A stretch of 64,000 nucleotides of DNA from Rhodobacterales bacterium (GTDB lineage: Bacteria; Pseudomonadota; Alphaproteobacteria; Rhodobacterales; Rhodobacteraceae). The position numbers were made by a program, and so were the translations under genes. Positions 45,147 through 55,114 of the stretch are shown here, in pieces. Under the pieces are notes generated by a model. The model was not told the DNA's origin. It did no database searches and saw only the letters and a program-made list of their open reading frames with translations. The stretch lies in assembly GCA_009993005.1 (NCBI GenBank), contig JAACUH010000065.1, forward strand, positions 43,878 through 107,877. Direction: 5' to 3'. Numbering within the stretch: position 1 is the first letter of the stretch; the number at the start of each line of letters is the position of its first letter.

Positions 45147-45737
45147 TCAGTGCAACTGCGTGGAAAAGTCGATCCACACCGCCTGATAGTCGATCCCGCC
45201 CATGTTCATGTTGCGCCCCGCCGCCTTCATGTCGAGCGAACAGCGCGCCGCCCAGCGGTCCCAGTTGGTGGGCAAGAGCGCCAGCATCCGGCGGATCCCC
45301 TCTTCGCGCGAGGTGCGCAGCATCTGCAGCACCAGCCGCAGCCGCACCTTGTGGCGGATCGAGGCGGGGATGTCATGGGCGACAAAGCCGCGCGTGACCT
45401 CCCATGTGCCCTCGTCCACCGGCGCCTCGGAATAGAGCAGGTCGGACGGGATCGAATCGAGCAGCCCACGCTGCGCGTCGCGGATCATGTAGCTGTAGAT
45501 GCCGCAGCGCGCCGTCGTCGGCGTCAGGCGAACTCCGGCCAGAACCCGGCCCAGATCATCATGGACCGCCAGCCAGCGCGAGACCGGGGTGTCATACTGG
45601 TCAAACTCCATGCCCATCGTCTCGGGCAGGTTCCAGCGGTTGCGCACGATGAACGATTCACGGCGGGCGCGAAGAATATTGGCAAAAAGTTCGCCATGGT
45701 TGTGCATATTGGCGAACGAAAGTGTGGTGCTAAGCAT
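45147..45737 (-). CDS. luxI: Acyl-homoserine-lactone synthase, LuxI family
   Basis: 196 residues from MLSTTLSFANMHNHGELF; GGAGG lies 5 bases ahead. Invariant LuxI positions are visible: Arg25/26 and Phe29 (RRESFIVRNRW), Trp35, Glu44-Asp46-Asp49 (MEFDQYDTP), Arg70 (LAGVRLTPT), Glu113-Arg116 (TWEVTRGF). Joins an acyl chain from acyl-ACP to S-adenosylmethionine to make the signal. Chain length cannot be told. luxR lies 60 bases upstream on the same strand. Confidence 0.93.
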   Translation of the reverse strand: MLSTTLSFANMHNHGELFANILRARRESFIVRNRWNLPETMGMEFDQYDTPVSRWLAVHDDLGRVLAGVRLTPTTARCGIYSYMIRDAQRGLLDSIPSDLLYSEAPVDEGTWEVTRGFVAHDIPASIRHKVRLRLVLQMLRTSREEGIRRMLALLPTNWDRWAARCSLDMKAAGRNMNMGGIDYQAVWIDFSTQLH

Positions 45738-45758
45738 CGCATCCTCCAGCAGGGGGTT

Positions 45759-45774
45759 AGGGTCACACAACCCT
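45759..45774 (-). promoter_or_regulatory. Candidate lux-box-like dyad ahead of luxI
   Basis: AGGGT-N6-ACCCT, a 16-bp dyad, centred about 30 bases upstream of the luxI start codon in the 60-bp luxR-luxI gap. Size and position suit a LuxR-type operator, but the sequence is not close to the Vibrio lux box and it may instead overlap the leader of luxI. Confidence 0.35.
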
Positions 45775-45797
45775 GCAGAGGCCATCCGGCGGGATGG

Positions 45798-46409
45798 TCA
45801 AAGCAGCCTGTAGTCCCTCGCGCGCTGGATCGCCTCGGTTGTCGTGCGGGCCAGTAGACTGGTCCGCGCCGAGGCAAGTCGTGCTTTGAGAGCACTTTCC
45901 GAAATGTTCAATCGTGCTGCGGCAGCTGCATGACGATCCCCCTCGGCGATACACCGCAGGGCTTCGACTTGGGCGGTAGTCAAGGACTTCGGGGGTTCCG
46001 TGATGTCGTGCAAATGCTGGACCATGGCCGCAAAGGCGGCAATCTCCTCGTCCGTGAACTCGCGGTCGTCGCGTGACGCCGAAGCGATCGTGCGCGACTT
46101 CATCGGGCCACAGGACACGGCAAAGCCGTACACCATGCCAAACTCCCGTGCCTGCCCGAGGATGTCGAACGGGTCCGGGATGTCAATTTCGCTCCACCGC
46201 GATGTGCCGACCCTGCTAAACCCCCAGGCTATGATCGGATCACGGAGCGCATAAGCCTCCTCTGTGTAGCGATCGGTCCACCCCTGCGGATAGGTCTGGA
46301 TGTGCAGGAGAGGCAGCGCAAAGCGGATGTGCAGCGCAAAGAAAAATCCGCAAGGCGCCATTAGGGCCAATCTTCGTGTGTGCTGTTCGATTCCCGACCT
46401 AAGAGACAT
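45798..46409 (-). CDS. luxR: LuxR-family autoinducer-binding transcriptional regulator
   Basis: 203 residues, shorter than the usual 235-250. Autoinducer domain features: HIQTYPQGWTDRYTEEAYALRDPII, GTSRWSEI, AREFGMVYGFAVSCGP. The C-terminal HTH is KSLTTAQVEALRCIAEGDRHAAAAARLNISESALKARL. The missing part is the N-terminal 30-50 residues, so the ligand pocket may be smaller. Upstream of luxI and probably the sensor for its signal. The promoter-like boxes lie so close to the ATG that the mRNA may be leaderless. Confidence 0.88.
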   Translation of the reverse strand: MSLRSGIEQHTRRLALMAPCGFFFALHIRFALPLLHIQTYPQGWTDRYTEEAYALRDPIIAWGFSRVGTSRWSEIDIPDPFDILGQAREFGMVYGFAVSCGPMKSRTIASASRDDREFTDEEIAAFAAMVQHLHDITEPPKSLTTAQVEALRCIAEGDRHAAAAARLNISESALKARLASARTSLLARTTTEAIQRARDYRLL

Positions 46410-46414
46410 GTCTT

Positions 46415-46443
46415 TTTAGACAAGTTGCATCAATTGCAGTCAA
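46415..46443 (-). promoter_or_regulatory. Candidate luxR promoter with overlapping dyad
   Basis: On the minus strand TTGACT (46438-46443) and TCTAAA (46415-46420) are spaced by exactly 17 bases. The -10 ends 5 bases before the luxR ATG, so transcription would start at or next to the start codon. An imperfect 21-bp dyad GTTGCA...TGCAGTCAAC (46424-46444) covers the -35 and could be an operator. Confidence 0.45.
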
Positions 46444-46484
46444 CCTTAAATTGTGACGCAAGTCAGTGATTTCAAGGTGATAAA

Positions 46485-46661
46485 ATGGCCCGGCAGGATA
46501 GCGAATTGACGATTCGGCTAAACAAACTCAATTTGTCCGAATTGGCGGTCCTGCTGGCCTTTGTAAACTTCGCCACGCCGGTCTTGGGCGAGCCGGACGA
46601 GGGCGACGAGGCAGAACCGGATGACGCAACGTCACCCCGTGGCGGCCCGCGTCCGAGCTAA
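46485..46661 (+). CDS. 58-residue small protein divergent from luxR, unknown function
   Basis: Complete ATG-to-TAA frame with AAGGTGAT 5 bases upstream. Basic, amphipathic N-terminus (MARQDSELTIRLNKLNLSEL), a short hydrophobic helix (AVLLAFVNFATPVL) and a very acidic, Pro-rich tail (GEPDEGDEAEPDDATS). It shares the AT-rich 75-bp spacer with luxR, so quorum control is plausible. I recognise no family. The codon pattern and ribosome-binding site support a real gene, but homology evidence is missing. Confidence 0.55.
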   Translation: MARQDSELTIRLNKLNLSELAVLLAFVNFATPVLGEPDEGDEAEPDDATSPRGGPRPS

Positions 46662-46715
46662 AGGCTGGGGGCTGGGGCTCAGGACGGTCAGCGCCGATCC
46701 CCTGCCCCGACACGC

Positions 46716-46743
46716 AAAAAGCCCCGTCAGATGACGGGGCTTT
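46716..46743 (-). terminator. Bidirectional terminator after rplQ
   Basis: Stem AAAGCCCCGTCA/TGACGGGGCTTT (46718-46729 and 46732-46743). On the minus strand it is followed by TTTTTGCG, 25 bases past the rplQ stop. It can also end the plus-strand small gene at 46485. Confidence 0.85.
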
Positions 46744-46768
46744 GCTATTCATGCAGACGGCAAAGGGA

Positions 46769-47194
46769 TCAGTCCTCGAGATCCATCGCCTCTTCGGCCT
46801 CGACGCGTGCCTTGTCGGCGGCACCCTTGGCGTCGCGGTCGCGGTCCACGAATTCGATGATCGCCATCGGCGCCATGTCGCCATAGCGGAACCCGGCCTT
46901 GAGCACGCGGACATATCCACCCTGGCGGTCCTTGTAGCGCGGGCCGAGGATCTCGAAGAGCTTGGCCACATGCATGTCCTGCTTGAGCGCAGCCGCAGCC
47001 TGACGGCGCGCGTGCAGATCGCCGCGCTTGCCCAGCGTGATCAGCTTTTCGACGACGCGGCGCAGGTCTTTGGCCTTGGGCAGCGTGGTCTTGATCTGTT
47101 CATGTTCGATCAGCGACCCGGCCATGTTGGCGAACATCGCCTTGCGATGCTCATGGGTCCTGTTCAGTTTGCGGTAGCCCGCTCCGTGACGCAT
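46769..47194 (-). CDS. rplQ: 50S ribosomal protein L17
   Basis: 141 residues. [20 protein letters not shown] is the invariant start; [28 protein letters not shown] is the conserved end of the core. An acidic tail ([14 protein letters not shown]) follows. Last gene of the rpsM-rpsK-rpoA-rplQ set and followed by a strong terminator. Confidence 0.97.
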   Translation of the reverse strand: MRHGAGYRKLNRTHEHRKAMFANMAGSLIEHEQIKTTLPKAKDLRRVVEKLITLGKRGDLHARRQAAAALKQDMHVAKLFEILGPRYKDRQGGYVRVLKAGFRYGDMAPMAIIEFVDRDRDAKGAADKARVEAEEAMDLED

Positions 47195-47282
47195 TTTCTT
47201 TCTCCTTACAACTTTATGCTTTGTGCAGCGGTCCGATGCGTGTCGGCCGCATTATTGGGGCGGGATTGCCCGGGTCGTGCGG

Positions 47283-47303
47283 CGGGCGGGGGATGCCCCC
47301 GCC
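47283..47303 (-). other. Stable intercistronic hairpin between rpoA and rplQ
   Basis: Perfect 9-bp stem GGGCGGGGG/CCCCCGCCC with a 3-base loop, 8 bases past the rpoA stop. No T-run follows on the transcribed strand, so it looks like an mRNA processing or stability element rather than a terminator. Confidence 0.55.
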
Positions 47304-47311
47304 CGGCCGGA

Positions 47312-48328
47312 TCAGAACTGGTCCTCGAACTTTTTCGCGAGGTCCTCGATATTGTCGGGCGGCCAGTCCTCGACATCCATGCCGAGGTGCAGGCCCATGC
47401 CCGACAGCACTTCCTTGATCTCGTTGAGCGACTTGCGGCCAAAGTTCGGCGTGCGCAGCATCTCGGCTTCGGTTTTCTGGATCAGATCACCGATATAGAC
47501 GATATTGTCGTTCTTGAGGCAGTTGGCCGACCGCACCGACAGCTCGAGCTCGTCCACCTTCTTGAGCAGAAGCGGGTTGAACTCGAGGCCGTCATCATCC
47601 GACATGCCGCCGGCGGCTTCGGGTTCGTCAAAGTTGACGAAGATCGAAAGCTGGTCCTGAAGGATGCGCGCCGCATAGGCCACGGCATCGTCAGGGGTCA
47701 GCGAACCGTCGGTCTCGATCTTCATGGTCAGCTTGTCATAGTCGAGCACCTGGCCCTCGCGGGTCGGCTGGACCTCGTAGCTCACCTTCTTGACCGGGGA
47801 ATAGATCGCGTCGATCGCGATCATGCCGATCGGCGCATCCTCGGGCTTGTTCTTGTCGGCAGAGACATAGCCTTTGCCGGTGTTGACCGTAAGCTCCATG
47901 TAGAGCGCCGCACCTTCGTCGAGGTGGCAGATCACGTGGCCCTTGTTCAGAACCTCGATGCCCGAGCTTTCCGAGATGTCCGCCGCCGTCACCACGCCCG
48001 GCCCCTTGGCCTGCACCGTCAGGCGCTTGGGCCCGTCCACTTCCATGCGGATCGCGACGCCCTTGAGGTTGAGCACCATGTCGGTCACGTCCTCACGGAC
48101 GCCCGGCACCGAGGAAAACTCATGCAGCACGTTGTCGATCTGCACGGCGGTGATGGCCGCGCCTTGCAGCGACGACATCAGCACACGGCGCAGCGCATTG
48201 CCGAGCGTCAGGCCAAAGCCCCGCTCGAGCGGTTCGGCCACCATGGTCGCCTGCCGCGACGGGTCAGCGCCCGGCCTCACGTCAAGCTGCATCGGCTTGA
48301 TCAACTCGGCCCAATTCTTGTGGATCAT
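47312..48328 (-). CDS. rpoA: RNA polymerase alpha subunit
   Basis: 338 residues from [17 protein letters not shown]; the ATG at 48328 follows AGGGACAC. The N-terminal dimerisation domain has [23 protein letters not shown] and the C-terminal domain [20 protein letters not shown], which binds UP elements and activators. An acidic insert near [14 protein letters not shown] joins the two. Standard place after rpsK. Confidence 0.97.
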   Translation of the reverse strand: MIHKNWAELIKPMQLDVRPGADPSRQATMVAEPLERGFGLTLGNALRRVLMSSLQGAAITAVQIDNVLHEFSSVPGVREDVTDMVLNLKGVAIRMEVDGPKRLTVQAKGPGVVTAADISESSGIEVLNKGHVICHLDEGAALYMELTVNTGKGYVSADKNKPEDAPIGMIAIDAIYSPVKKVSYEVQPTREGQVLDYDKLTMKIETDGSLTPDDAVAYAARILQDQLSIFVNFDEPEAAGGMSDDDGLEFNPLLLKKVDELELSVRSANCLKNDNIVYIGDLIQKTEAEMLRTPNFGRKSLNEIKEVLSGMGLHLGMDVEDWPPDNIEDLAKKFEDQF

Positions 48329-48440
48329 GTGTCCCTCCATTCCTGTCCGCGCTTCATGTCCAAGAACGCGAACTCTCGAGGTTTCAGAATACCGAAAAGG
48401 GGCCGCGCCACTGGCACAGCCCCGTCAGTGTTTTCCTGCG

Positions 48441-48833
48441 TCAGACGCGACGGCGCTTGGGCGGGCGGCAGCCGTTGTGGGCCATCGGCGTCACGTCACG
48501 GATCGAGGTGACGTTGAAACCGGCAGCCGCCAGCGCGCGCAATGCCGATTCGCGACCCGAACCGGGGCCTTGCACTTCGACTTCGAGCGTTTTCACGCCG
48601 TGTTCCTGCGCCTTCTTTGCAGCGTCTTCAGCGGCCATCTGCGCGGCATAGGGGGTCGATTTGCGCGATCCCTTGAAGCCCATGGTGCCGGCCGACGACC
48701 AGGCGATCGCATTGCCCTGCACGTCCGAGATCAGGATCTTGGTGTTGTTGAACGACGAATTCACATGCGCCACGCCAGCGGCGATGTTCTTGGAGACCTT
48801 CTTCTTGCCTCCGCGACGGGTATCACGAGCCAT
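48441..48833 (-). CDS. rpsK: 30S ribosomal protein S11
   Basis: 130 residues. Conserved core [21 protein letters not shown] and the end [10 protein letters not shown] are diagnostic. Forms the mRNA exit platform with S7. AGGGAGGCTGAAAC precedes the start. Follows rpsM by 13 bases. Confidence 0.97.
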   Translation of the reverse strand: MARDTRRGGKKKVSKNIAAGVAHVNSSFNNTKILISDVQGNAIAWSSAGTMGFKGSRKSTPYAAQMAAEDAAKKAQEHGVKTLEVEVQGPGSGRESALRALAAAGFNVTSIRDVTPMAHNGCRPPKRRRV

Positions 48834-48846
48834 GTTTCAGCCTCCC

Positions 48847-49215
48847 TTATTTCTTCTTGCCGGCAATGGCCTTTGCGGGGCCCTTGCGCGTGCGCGCGTT
48901 GGTGTGGGTCCGCTGACCGCGGACGGGGAGGTTGCGGCGGTGACGCAGGCCGCGGTAGCAGCCGAGGTCCATCAGACGCTTGATGTTCATCGTCGTCTCG
49001 CGACGCAGGTCGCCTTCGACGGTCAGGTTGGCGTCGATATATTCGCGGATCGCCAGCACTTCGGCGTCGGTCAGGTCGTTGACGCGGCGCTGCTCGTCGA
49101 TCTTGACGGCGGTGCAGATTTCATGGGCGATGGCCGGGCCGATCCCGGTGATGTAGGTGAGCGCGATGGGAACCCGCTTTGCAGTCGGGATGTTCACGCC
49201 GGCAATACGTGCCAC
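48847..49215 (-). CDS. rpsM: 30S ribosomal protein S13
   Basis: 122 residues; the start codon is GTG ([15 protein letters not shown]). The C-terminal [16 protein letters not shown] tail contacts the P-site tRNA. AAAGGAAGACCAAC is the ribosome-binding site. A small hairpin lies in the leader. rpmJ, often placed here in other bacteria, is absent between secY/adk and rpsM. Confidence 0.96.
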   Translation of the reverse strand: MARIAGVNIPTAKRVPIALTYITGIGPAIAHEICTAVKIDEQRRVNDLTDAEVLAIREYIDANLTVEGDLRRETTMNIKRLMDLGCYRGLRHRRNLPVRGQRTHTNARTRKGPAKAIAGKKK

Positions 49216-49235
49216 GTTGGTCTTCCTTTCGTTGC

Positions 49236-49261
49236 GGTTCCGTAAGGCCGGAACCTTTTTT
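49236..49261. other. Hairpin in the adk-rpsM gap
   Basis: GGTTCCG/CGGAACC stem (49236-49242 and 49249-49255) flanked by six T on the plus-strand 3' side. As a plus-strand terminator it has no matching gene; on the minus strand it sits 21 bases ahead of the rpsM start and could affect translation or processing. Confidence 0.4.
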
Positions 49262-49421
49262 CACAACTGAGGCCCGAGGGGCAAAACCCACGGGCCGCTG
49301 TTCGTCGAGGTGGTCTGCCAGAGGGGAGCGACCCGCGCCGGCACAATGATTCCCCCTGCGGGGATGGGGCTTGTTATGGGCAAGCGGTCACGGGGTCAAG
49401 CCCCGATCAGCCGGTCCCGCC

Positions 49422-50066
49422 TCAGTCGAGAATGGCCGCGATGGAGGCGGCCACATCGTCGATCTCGGCGAGGCCATCGACCCCTTCGAGCATGCCCTTG
49501 GCGTAGTAAAAGCCGATCAGCGGGCTGGTCTGCTTGTAATAGGCCAGCAGCCGGGTCTTGAGGCTGTCCTCGTTGTCATCGGCGCGGCGGGTAAAGGTGG
49601 TGCCGCCGCAATTGGCGCATTTGCCGTCAGCCGGCACCGGGCGCGTGACGTCGTGATAGACCTCGCCACAGCCCGCACAGGTTGACCGGCCGGTGATCCG
49701 CGCGACCAGCGCCGCGTCATCCACCCGCATCTCGATCACATGGTCCAGCGGTTGGCCCAGATCGGCCAGCAGCACCCCCAGCGCATCGGCCTGCGCCAGC
49801 GTGCGCGGAAAGCCGTCGAAGATATAGCCACCCTTTGCCATACCGGTTGTCAGTTTCTCGCGGATCAGGCCGATCACGATCTCGTCGGTGACAAGGTGGC
49901 CCTTGTCCATCACCTCGGCCACGATGCGGCCCATCTCGGTGCCGCTCGACCGCGCCTCGCGCAGCATGTCGCCGGTTGAAAGCTGCACCATCGCGCGCTC
50001 GTCCACCAGTTTGCGTGCCTGCGTGCCCTTGCCCGCCCCCGGCGGCCCGAGAAGGATGATATTCAT
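49422..50066 (-). CDS. adk: Adenylate kinase, zinc-binding lid type
   Basis: 214 residues. P-loop [10 protein letters not shown] (7-16), NMP-binding part with [16 protein letters not shown], and a LID with four Cys (Cys130, Cys133, Cys150, Cys153 in CAGC and CANC) that should bind zinc. Balances AMP, ADP and ATP. The start overlaps the secY stop (ATGA). Standard secY-adk order. Confidence 0.96.
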   Translation of the reverse strand: MNIILLGPPGAGKGTQARKLVDERAMVQLSTGDMLREARSSGTEMGRIVAEVMDKGHLVTDEIVIGLIREKLTTGMAKGGYIFDGFPRTLAQADALGVLLADLGQPLDHVIEMRVDDAALVARITGRSTCAGCGEVYHDVTRPVPADGKCANCGGTTFTRRADDNEDSLKTRLLAYYKQTSPLIGFYYAKGMLEGVDGLAEIDDVAASIAAILD

Positions 50067-51436
50067 CTGCGCGCGGGCCCCTTCGGCTTCGGCTTGGCAT
50101 TGGCGCCGCCACGACGGCCGCGCAATTGCGATTTCTCGATCAGCCCTTCGTATTGATGGGCCAACAGGTGTGACTGGATCTGCTGGATCGTATCCATGCC
50201 CACCGACACGATGATGAGCACCGACGTGCCGCCAAAGTAGAAGGGGATCGCCAGCTCGTTGCGCAGGATTTCGGGCAGCAGGGCCACGAGCGCAAGGTAG
50301 CCCGAACCCAGCACGAGGATGCGCGTCACGACATAGTCGAGGTATTCCGCCGTCTTCTTGCCGGGCCGGATGCCGGGGATGAACCCGTTCTGGTTCTTGA
50401 GGTTGTCGGCCACATCCTCGGTCTTGAAAGCGACCTCGCGGGTGTAGAAATAGGTGAAGAACACGATCATGCCGCCGAAGAACAGCAGGTAGAGCGGCTG
50501 GCCCGGCCCTAAATTGGCCAGGATCGTGGACATCACCGGCCCGGTGGTGCCGCGTGAAAAGGTGGCCAGCGTGTTGGGCAGAAGCAGCAGTGCCGAGGCA
50601 AAGATCGCGGGGATCACGCCGGCGGGGTTGACCTTGATCGGCAGGTGGCTCGACCCGCCGTCATACATCTTCATTCCGACCTGGCGGCGGGGATACTGGA
50701 TGTGGATCTTGCGCAGGCTGCGCTCCATGAACACCACAAAGGTCAGGATCACGATCACCATCAGGATCACGCCGATGATGACGCCCGCCCCGTTCGCCCC
50801 CGACCGGCCCTGGCTGAGAAACAGCGCCAGTGCGGCGGGGATTTCGGCGATGATGCCGACAAAGATAATCAGCGAAATGCCGTTGCCGATCCCGCGCGCG
50901 GTGATCTGCTCGCCCAGCCACATCAGGAACATGGTGCCGCCGACCAGCGTGATCATGCAGCCCGCGATGAAATAGAGCCCCGGGTCAGAGGCGAGATCGC
51001 CCGCCTGAAGGCTCGCGGCCAGCGCGTAGGACTGGAACGTCGCCAGGATCACGGTGAAATAGCGCGTGTACTGGTTGATCTTGCGTCGGCCCTGCTCGCC
51101 CTCTTTCTTGAGGTTCTTGAGCGGCTCGTACATCGAGGCCATGAGCTGCACGATGATCGAGGCCGAGATATAGGGCATGATGCCGAGGGCAAAGATGCCC
51201 ATCCGCGACAGCGCGCCGCCGGTGAACATCGACAGGATGCCGCCGATGCCTTTCGCTTCCTCTTCCATGAAGTTGCGAAGGGCCACGCCGTCGATGCCGG
51301 GGACCGGGATATAGGTGCCAAGGCGATAGACGATCAGCAGGCCAAGGGTAAAGAGGATGCGTTGGCGCAGCTCGGTGGCCTTGCCGAAGGCCCCCCAGCT
51401 CATGTTGGCGGCCATTTGCTCTGCAGCGGATGCCAT
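50063..51436 (-). CDS. secY: Protein translocase subunit SecY
   Basis: 457 residues from [20 protein letters not shown], ten membrane helices. [14 protein letters not shown] and [17 protein letters not shown] are the plug-side signatures; [16 protein letters not shown] and the C-terminal [19 protein letters not shown] follow. AGAGAG is well spaced from the ATG at 51436; a TTG at 51454 is less likely. Channel core of the Sec pathway and partner of SRP. Confidence 0.97.
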   Translation of the reverse strand: MASAAEQMAANMSWGAFGKATELRQRILFTLGLLIVYRLGTYIPVPGIDGVALRNFMEEEAKGIGGILSMFTGGALSRMGIFALGIMPYISASIIVQLMASMYEPLKNLKKEGEQGRRKINQYTRYFTVILATFQSYALAASLQAGDLASDPGLYFIAGCMITLVGGTMFLMWLGEQITARGIGNGISLIIFVGIIAEIPAALALFLSQGRSGANGAGVIIGVILMVIVILTFVVFMERSLRKIHIQYPRRQVGMKMYDGGSSHLPIKVNPAGVIPAIFASALLLLPNTLATFSRGTTGPVMSTILANLGPGQPLYLLFFGGMIVFFTYFYTREVAFKTEDVADNLKNQNGFIPGIRPGKKTAEYLDYVVTRILVLGSGYLALVALLPEILRNELAIPFYFGGTSVLIIVSVGMDTIQQIQSHLLAHQYEGLIEKSQLRGRRGGANAKPKPKGPARR

Positions 51437-51541
51437 GCGGGCTCTCTTTTTCAAGGAAGCGCCGCCACCCGGTCTCCCGGACGGCGGCGCGAGGAAAACT
51501 CAAAGCAGGATGTAAGCAGCGCGCGCGCTGTTCACAACCTG

Positions 51542-52027
51542 TTATTCGGCCGCAGCCGCATCCTTTGCCGCCGCCGTGACCGCGAGGGTGCCGCCGGCCT
51601 TGGCCACGGCCTCGACCGCACCGGCAGAGGCGCCGGTGACGGTGATCGTGGCCTTGGCCGTGATCTCGCCCTTTGCCAGCACGCGGATACCGTCGAGCTT
51701 GCGCCGCACGAGGCCGGAGGCCACCAGCACATCCTCGGTGATCTCGGCCTTGGCGTCGATCTTGCCGGCGTCGATGAATTTCTGGATCAGACCCAGGTTC
51801 ACCACCGCATAATCCTTGCGGTTCGGCTTGTTGAAGCCGCGCTTGGGCAGACGCATGTAGAGCGGCATCTGGCCGCCTTCATAGCCCTTGATCGCCACGC
51901 CCGAGCGGGATTTCTGCCCCTTGATCCCGCGCCCGGCGGTCTTGCCGGTGCCGGAGCCGGGGCCGCGGGCCACGCGCTTGCGGGCCTTGGTCGCGCCGGG
52001 ATTGTCACGCAGTTCATTCAGTTTCAT
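51542..52027 (-). CDS. rplO: 50S ribosomal protein L15
   Basis: 161 residues. [30 protein letters not shown] and the Gly-rich [29 protein letters not shown] are the family signatures. The C-terminus is an Ala-rich tail. Follows rpmD after a 106-bp gap that has a GGCGGGCC/GGCCCGCC stem (52094-52127). Confidence 0.96.
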   Translation of the reverse strand: MKLNELRDNPGATKARKRVARGPGSGTGKTAGRGIKGQKSRSGVAIKGYEGGQMPLYMRLPKRGFNKPNRKDYAVVNLGLIQKFIDAGKIDAKAEITEDVLVASGLVRRKLDGIRVLAKGEITAKATITVTGASAGAVEAVAKAGGTLAVTAAAKDAAAAE

Positions 52028-52133
52028 GTCGCTACTCCTTTGGCCGGAACTGCCCCTCCAGCGACGGAAGCGGCAAACACGGCATCATGTGAGGGCGGGC
52101 CAGGCATCCTCGGACGCCCGGCCCGCCAGAAAA

Positions 52134-52322
52134 TCAGCCGCGTTCTTCGATGATCGCGACGAGATGGGGGATGCTGTCAACCATGCCGCGCACCGAGGGG
52201 GTATCCTCGAGCTCGCGGGTCTTGTGCATCTTGTTCAGGCCCAGGCCGATCAGCGTGGCACGCTGCTTGGCGGGGCGGCGGATCGGCGAGCCGATCTGCT
52301 TGACGACGATGGTCTTTGCCAT
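52134..52322 (-). CDS. rpmD: 50S ribosomal protein L30
   Basis: 62 residues, starting [20 protein letters not shown] with the [21 protein letters not shown] core. Only 5 bases follow the rpsE stop, so it is tightly coupled. Confidence 0.95.
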   Translation of the reverse strand: MAKTIVVKQIGSPIRRPAKQRATLIGLGLNKMHKTRELEDTPSVRGMVDSIPHLVAIIEERG

Positions 52323-52327
52323 AGTGC

Positions 52328-52891
52328 TCAGGCCTCCACGGCTTCGGCGGCGGCGGCGTCTTCCGGCTTGCGCAGGATCTCGGCCACTTTCTTGCCACGG
52401 CGTTGCGCGACGGAACGGGGCGATTGCTCTTTCTTCAGCCCGTCGATGGTCGCGCGGATCATGTTGTAGGGGTTCGAAGACCCGAGCGACTTGGACACGA
52501 CGTCCTGCAGGCCCAGCATTTCGAACACGGCGCGCATCGGACCACCGGCGATGATGCCGGTCCCCGGCACCGCCGCCCGCATCACCACACGGCCGGCGCC
52601 ATGGCGCCCTTCCATGTCGTGGTGCAGCGTCCGACCCTCGCGCAATTGCACGCGGATCATCTGCCGTTTGGCCTGCTCGGTCGCCTTGCGGATCGCTTCG
52701 GGGACTTCCTTGGCCTTGCCCTTGCCATAGCCGACACGGCCCTTCTGGTCGCCCACGACGACGAGCGCCGCAAAGCCAAAGCGTTTGCCGCCCTTCACCG
52801 TCTTGGACACGCGGTTGATCGCCACGAGACGATCGGCAAACTCGGGCGACGCGTCTTCGCGACGGTCCCGGCGTGGTTCACGTTCTGCCAT
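52328..52891 (-). CDS. rpsE: 30S ribosomal protein S5
   Basis: 187 residues. [22 protein letters not shown] is the RNA-binding N-domain and [22 protein letters not shown] the C-domain; together they control accuracy. The last 20 residues are a short Glu/Ala tail. GAGACGAGAG precedes the ATG. Confidence 0.97.
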   Translation of the reverse strand: MAEREPRRDRREDASPEFADRLVAINRVSKTVKGGKRFGFAALVVVGDQKGRVGYGKGKAKEVPEAIRKATEQAKRQMIRVQLREGRTLHHDMEGRHGAGRVVMRAAVPGTGIIAGGPMRAVFEMLGLQDVVSKSLGSSNPYNMIRATIDGLKKEQSPRSVAQRRGKKVAEILRKPEDAAAAEAVEA

Positions 52892-52903
52892 TCTCTCGTC
52901 TCC

Positions 52904-53263
52904 TTAAATCTTGAGGCCGGCTTCACGCGCGGCGTCGGCCAGAGCCTTCACCTTGCCATGAAACAGGAAGCCACCGCGGTCGAAATAGGCCTCGGTCACA
53001 CCGGCCTTGATCGCGCGTTCCGCAATCGCCGCGCCGACCCTGGTCGCCGCATCGATGTTGTTCTTGCCGACCACGCCCAGATCCTTTTCGAGCGACGAGG
53101 CGGCCGCAAGCGTCACGCCGCGCACATCGTCGATCAGCTGGACGCTGATGTTCTTGTTGCTGCGGTGCACCGACAGGCGCGGACGCCCGGCGTTGACCTT
53201 GCGGAGTTTGTTCCGGACGCGCAGACGGCGCTTCAGAAACAGGGTTCTTTTGCTGTTTGCCAT
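52904..53263 (-). CDS. rplR: 50S ribosomal protein L18
   Basis: 119 residues. [26 protein letters not shown] and the ending [27 protein letters not shown] are diagnostic. Binds 5S rRNA together with L5. Between rplF and rpsE. Confidence 0.97.
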   Translation of the reverse strand: MANSKRTLFLKRRLRVRNKLRKVNAGRPRLSVHRSNKNISVQLIDDVRGVTLAAASSLEKDLGVVGKNNIDAATRVGAAIAERAIKAGVTEAYFDRGGFLFHGKVKALADAAREAGLKI

Positions 53264-53274
53264 TTCTGCGATCC

Positions 53275-53808
53275 TTACTTCTTCTTGCCTTCCTTGCGGA
53301 AGATGAACTCACCCTTGTAGCGGATGCCCTTGCCCTTGTACGGCTCCGGCCCACGCCATTCGCGGATGTTCGCGGCGACCTGGCCAACAAGCTGCTGGTC
53401 GATCCCTTCGACAGTGATTTCGGTCTGCTTGGGCGCGGTGACGGTGACGCCGGCCGGCACTTGGAAATTGACGTCGTGGCTGTAGCCGAGCGCCAGCTTG
53501 AGCACATTGCCCTGCATCTGCGCGCGGTAGCCCACGCCGGTGATTTCGAGGTCTTTCTTGAAACCGGTCGAAACGCCGGTCACAAGGTTCGCCACCATCG
53601 AGCGGGACATGCCCCACTGCTGGCGGGCGCGCTTGGACGTGCCGCGCGGCGTCACCGAGATGGTGCTGCCGTCGAGCGTGATCGTCACATCGTCGGTCGC
53701 GGTAAAGCTGCGGGTGCCCTTGGGCCCCTTCACTTCCACGGTCTGCCCGGACACAGAGGCCGAAACCCCCGCAGGCAGCTCGACCGGTTTCTTACCAATA
53801 CGAGACAT
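53275..53808 (-). CDS. rplF: 50S ribosomal protein L6
   Basis: 177 residues. Two repeated alpha/beta domains. [15 protein letters not shown] starts it; [14 protein letters not shown] and the end [22 protein letters not shown] are conserved. Needed for late 50S assembly near the factor-binding site. Confidence 0.97.
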   Translation of the reverse strand: MSRIGKKPVELPAGVSASVSGQTVEVKGPKGTRSFTATDDVTITLDGSTISVTPRGTSKRARQQWGMSRSMVANLVTGVSTGFKKDLEITGVGYRAQMQGNVLKLALGYSHDVNFQVPAGVTVTAPKQTEITVEGIDQQLVGQVAANIREWRGPEPYKGKGIRYKGEFIFRKEGKKK

Positions 53809-53820
53809 TGCCAGCTCTCC

Positions 53821-54213
53821 TTAGAAGACCGTGCACAGCACTTCGCCACCAACATTGGCAGCGCGCGCATGTGCATCCGACATCACACCCCGGGGGGTGG
53901 AGACAATCGACACGCCCAGACCCTGACGGACCGAGGGCAGGTCCTTGACACCCATATAGACGCGACGACCGGGCTTGGAGACCCGCTTGATTTCGCGAAT
54001 GACAGGGGTGCCTTCGTAGTATTTCAGGCTGATTTCCAGCGCCGGATGGCCATCGGCCCCCGTCGTTTTCTCGTAGCCGCGGATGTAGCCTTCGTCCTTG
54101 AGCACATCCAGCACCCAGGCGCGAAGTTTGGACGCGGGCGTGATGACCGTGGACTTGCCACGCATCTGGCTGTTGCGGATGCGGGTCAGCATATCACCGA
54201 TAGGATCGTTCAT
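53821..54213 (-). CDS. rpsH: 30S ribosomal protein S8
   Basis: 130 residues. [23 protein letters not shown] and the C-terminal [29 protein letters not shown] (key residues Ser-Thr-Pro-Arg-Gly) are conserved. Binds helix 21 of 16S rRNA; in Escherichia coli it also represses the spc operon. Confidence 0.97.
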   Translation of the reverse strand: MNDPIGDMLTRIRNSQMRGKSTVITPASKLRAWVLDVLKDEGYIRGYEKTTGADGHPALEISLKYYEGTPVIREIKRVSKPGRRVYMGVKDLPSVRQGLGVSIVSTPRGVMSDAHARAANVGGEVLCTVF

Positions 54214-54225
54214 TGCATACCCTCC

Positions 54226-54531
54226 TTACCAGCTCGACTTGACCATGCCGGGGATCTCGCCGTTCGAGCCGAGCTCGCGCAGCATGATCCGGCTGACCTT
54301 GAGTTTGCGATAATAGGCGTGCGGACGCCCGGTGAGCTGGCAACGGTTGTGCAGCCGGGTGGCCGACGAGTTGCGCGGCAGGGCGGCCAGCTTGAGGGAC
54401 GCCTTGAAGCGCTCCTCGACGGGCTTGCTCTGGTCATTGATGATCGCCTTCAGCGCGGCACGACGCGCGGCATACTGGTCAACCAGCTTTTGCCGCTTCT
54501 TTTCGCGCTCGATCATGGATTTCTTAGCCAT
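54226..54531 (-). CDS. rpsN: 30S ribosomal protein S14, zinc-free form
   Basis: 101 residues, the long form. [20 protein letters not shown] is the N-terminal half; [20 protein letters not shown] the core. Only one Cys is present, so the zinc ribbon of the short form is lost. Confidence 0.96.
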   Translation of the reverse strand: MAKKSMIEREKKRQKLVDQYAARRAALKAIINDQSKPVEERFKASLKLAALPRNSSATRLHNRCQLTGRPHAYYRKLKVSRIMLRELGSNGEIPGMVKSSW

Positions 54532-54550
54532 ATCTCTCTCTCCTCCGCGA

Positions 54551-55114
54551 TCAGCTGTTGAACGGCATGTTGAAAGCCTTCAACAACGCCTTCGCTTCCG
54601 CGTCGGTCTTCGCGGTGGTGCAGATGACGATGTCCATCCCCCAAACCTCATCAACCTTGTCGAAGTTGATTTCGGGGAAAACGATGTGTTCCTTGAGGCC
54701 GGTGGCATAGTTGCCGCGCCCGTCAAAGGATTTGCCCGACACGCCGCGGAAGTCGCGGATACGGGGCATGGCCACGGTGATCAGGCGGTCGAGAAACTCG
54801 TACATCCGGTCGCCGCGCAGGGTCACCTTGGCGCCCAGCGGCATGTCCTCGCGGACGCGGAAACCGGCGATCGAGTTCTTGGCCTTGGTCACGACGGCCT
54901 TCTGGCCGGCGATGGTGGACAGGTCTTCCTGCGCCGACTTGGCCTTCTTGCTGTCGCGGACAGCCTCGGCACCGCAGCCGATGTTCAGGACGATCTTGTC
55001 CAGACGCGGGATCTGCATGTCGTTCTTGTAGGAGAACTCTTCCTTGAGGGCGGCCTTGATGGTGCCCTCGAACAGCGCCTTGAGGCGCGGGGTATAGCTG
55101 GCAGTATCAAGCAT
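54551..55114 (-). CDS. rplE: 50S ribosomal protein L5
   Basis: 187 residues, starting [39 protein letters not shown] and [23 protein letters not shown] are family signatures. Binds 5S rRNA and the P-site tRNA. The start overlaps the rplX stop (TGATG). Confidence 0.97.
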   Translation of the reverse strand: MLDTASYTPRLKALFEGTIKAALKEEFSYKNDMQIPRLDKIVLNIGCGAEAVRDSKKAKSAQEDLSTIAGQKAVVTKAKNSIAGFRVREDMPLGAKVTLRGDRMYEFLDRLITVAMPRIRDFRGVSGKSFDGRGNYATGLKEHIVFPEINFDKVDEVWGMDIVICTTAKTDAEAKALLKAFNMPFNS

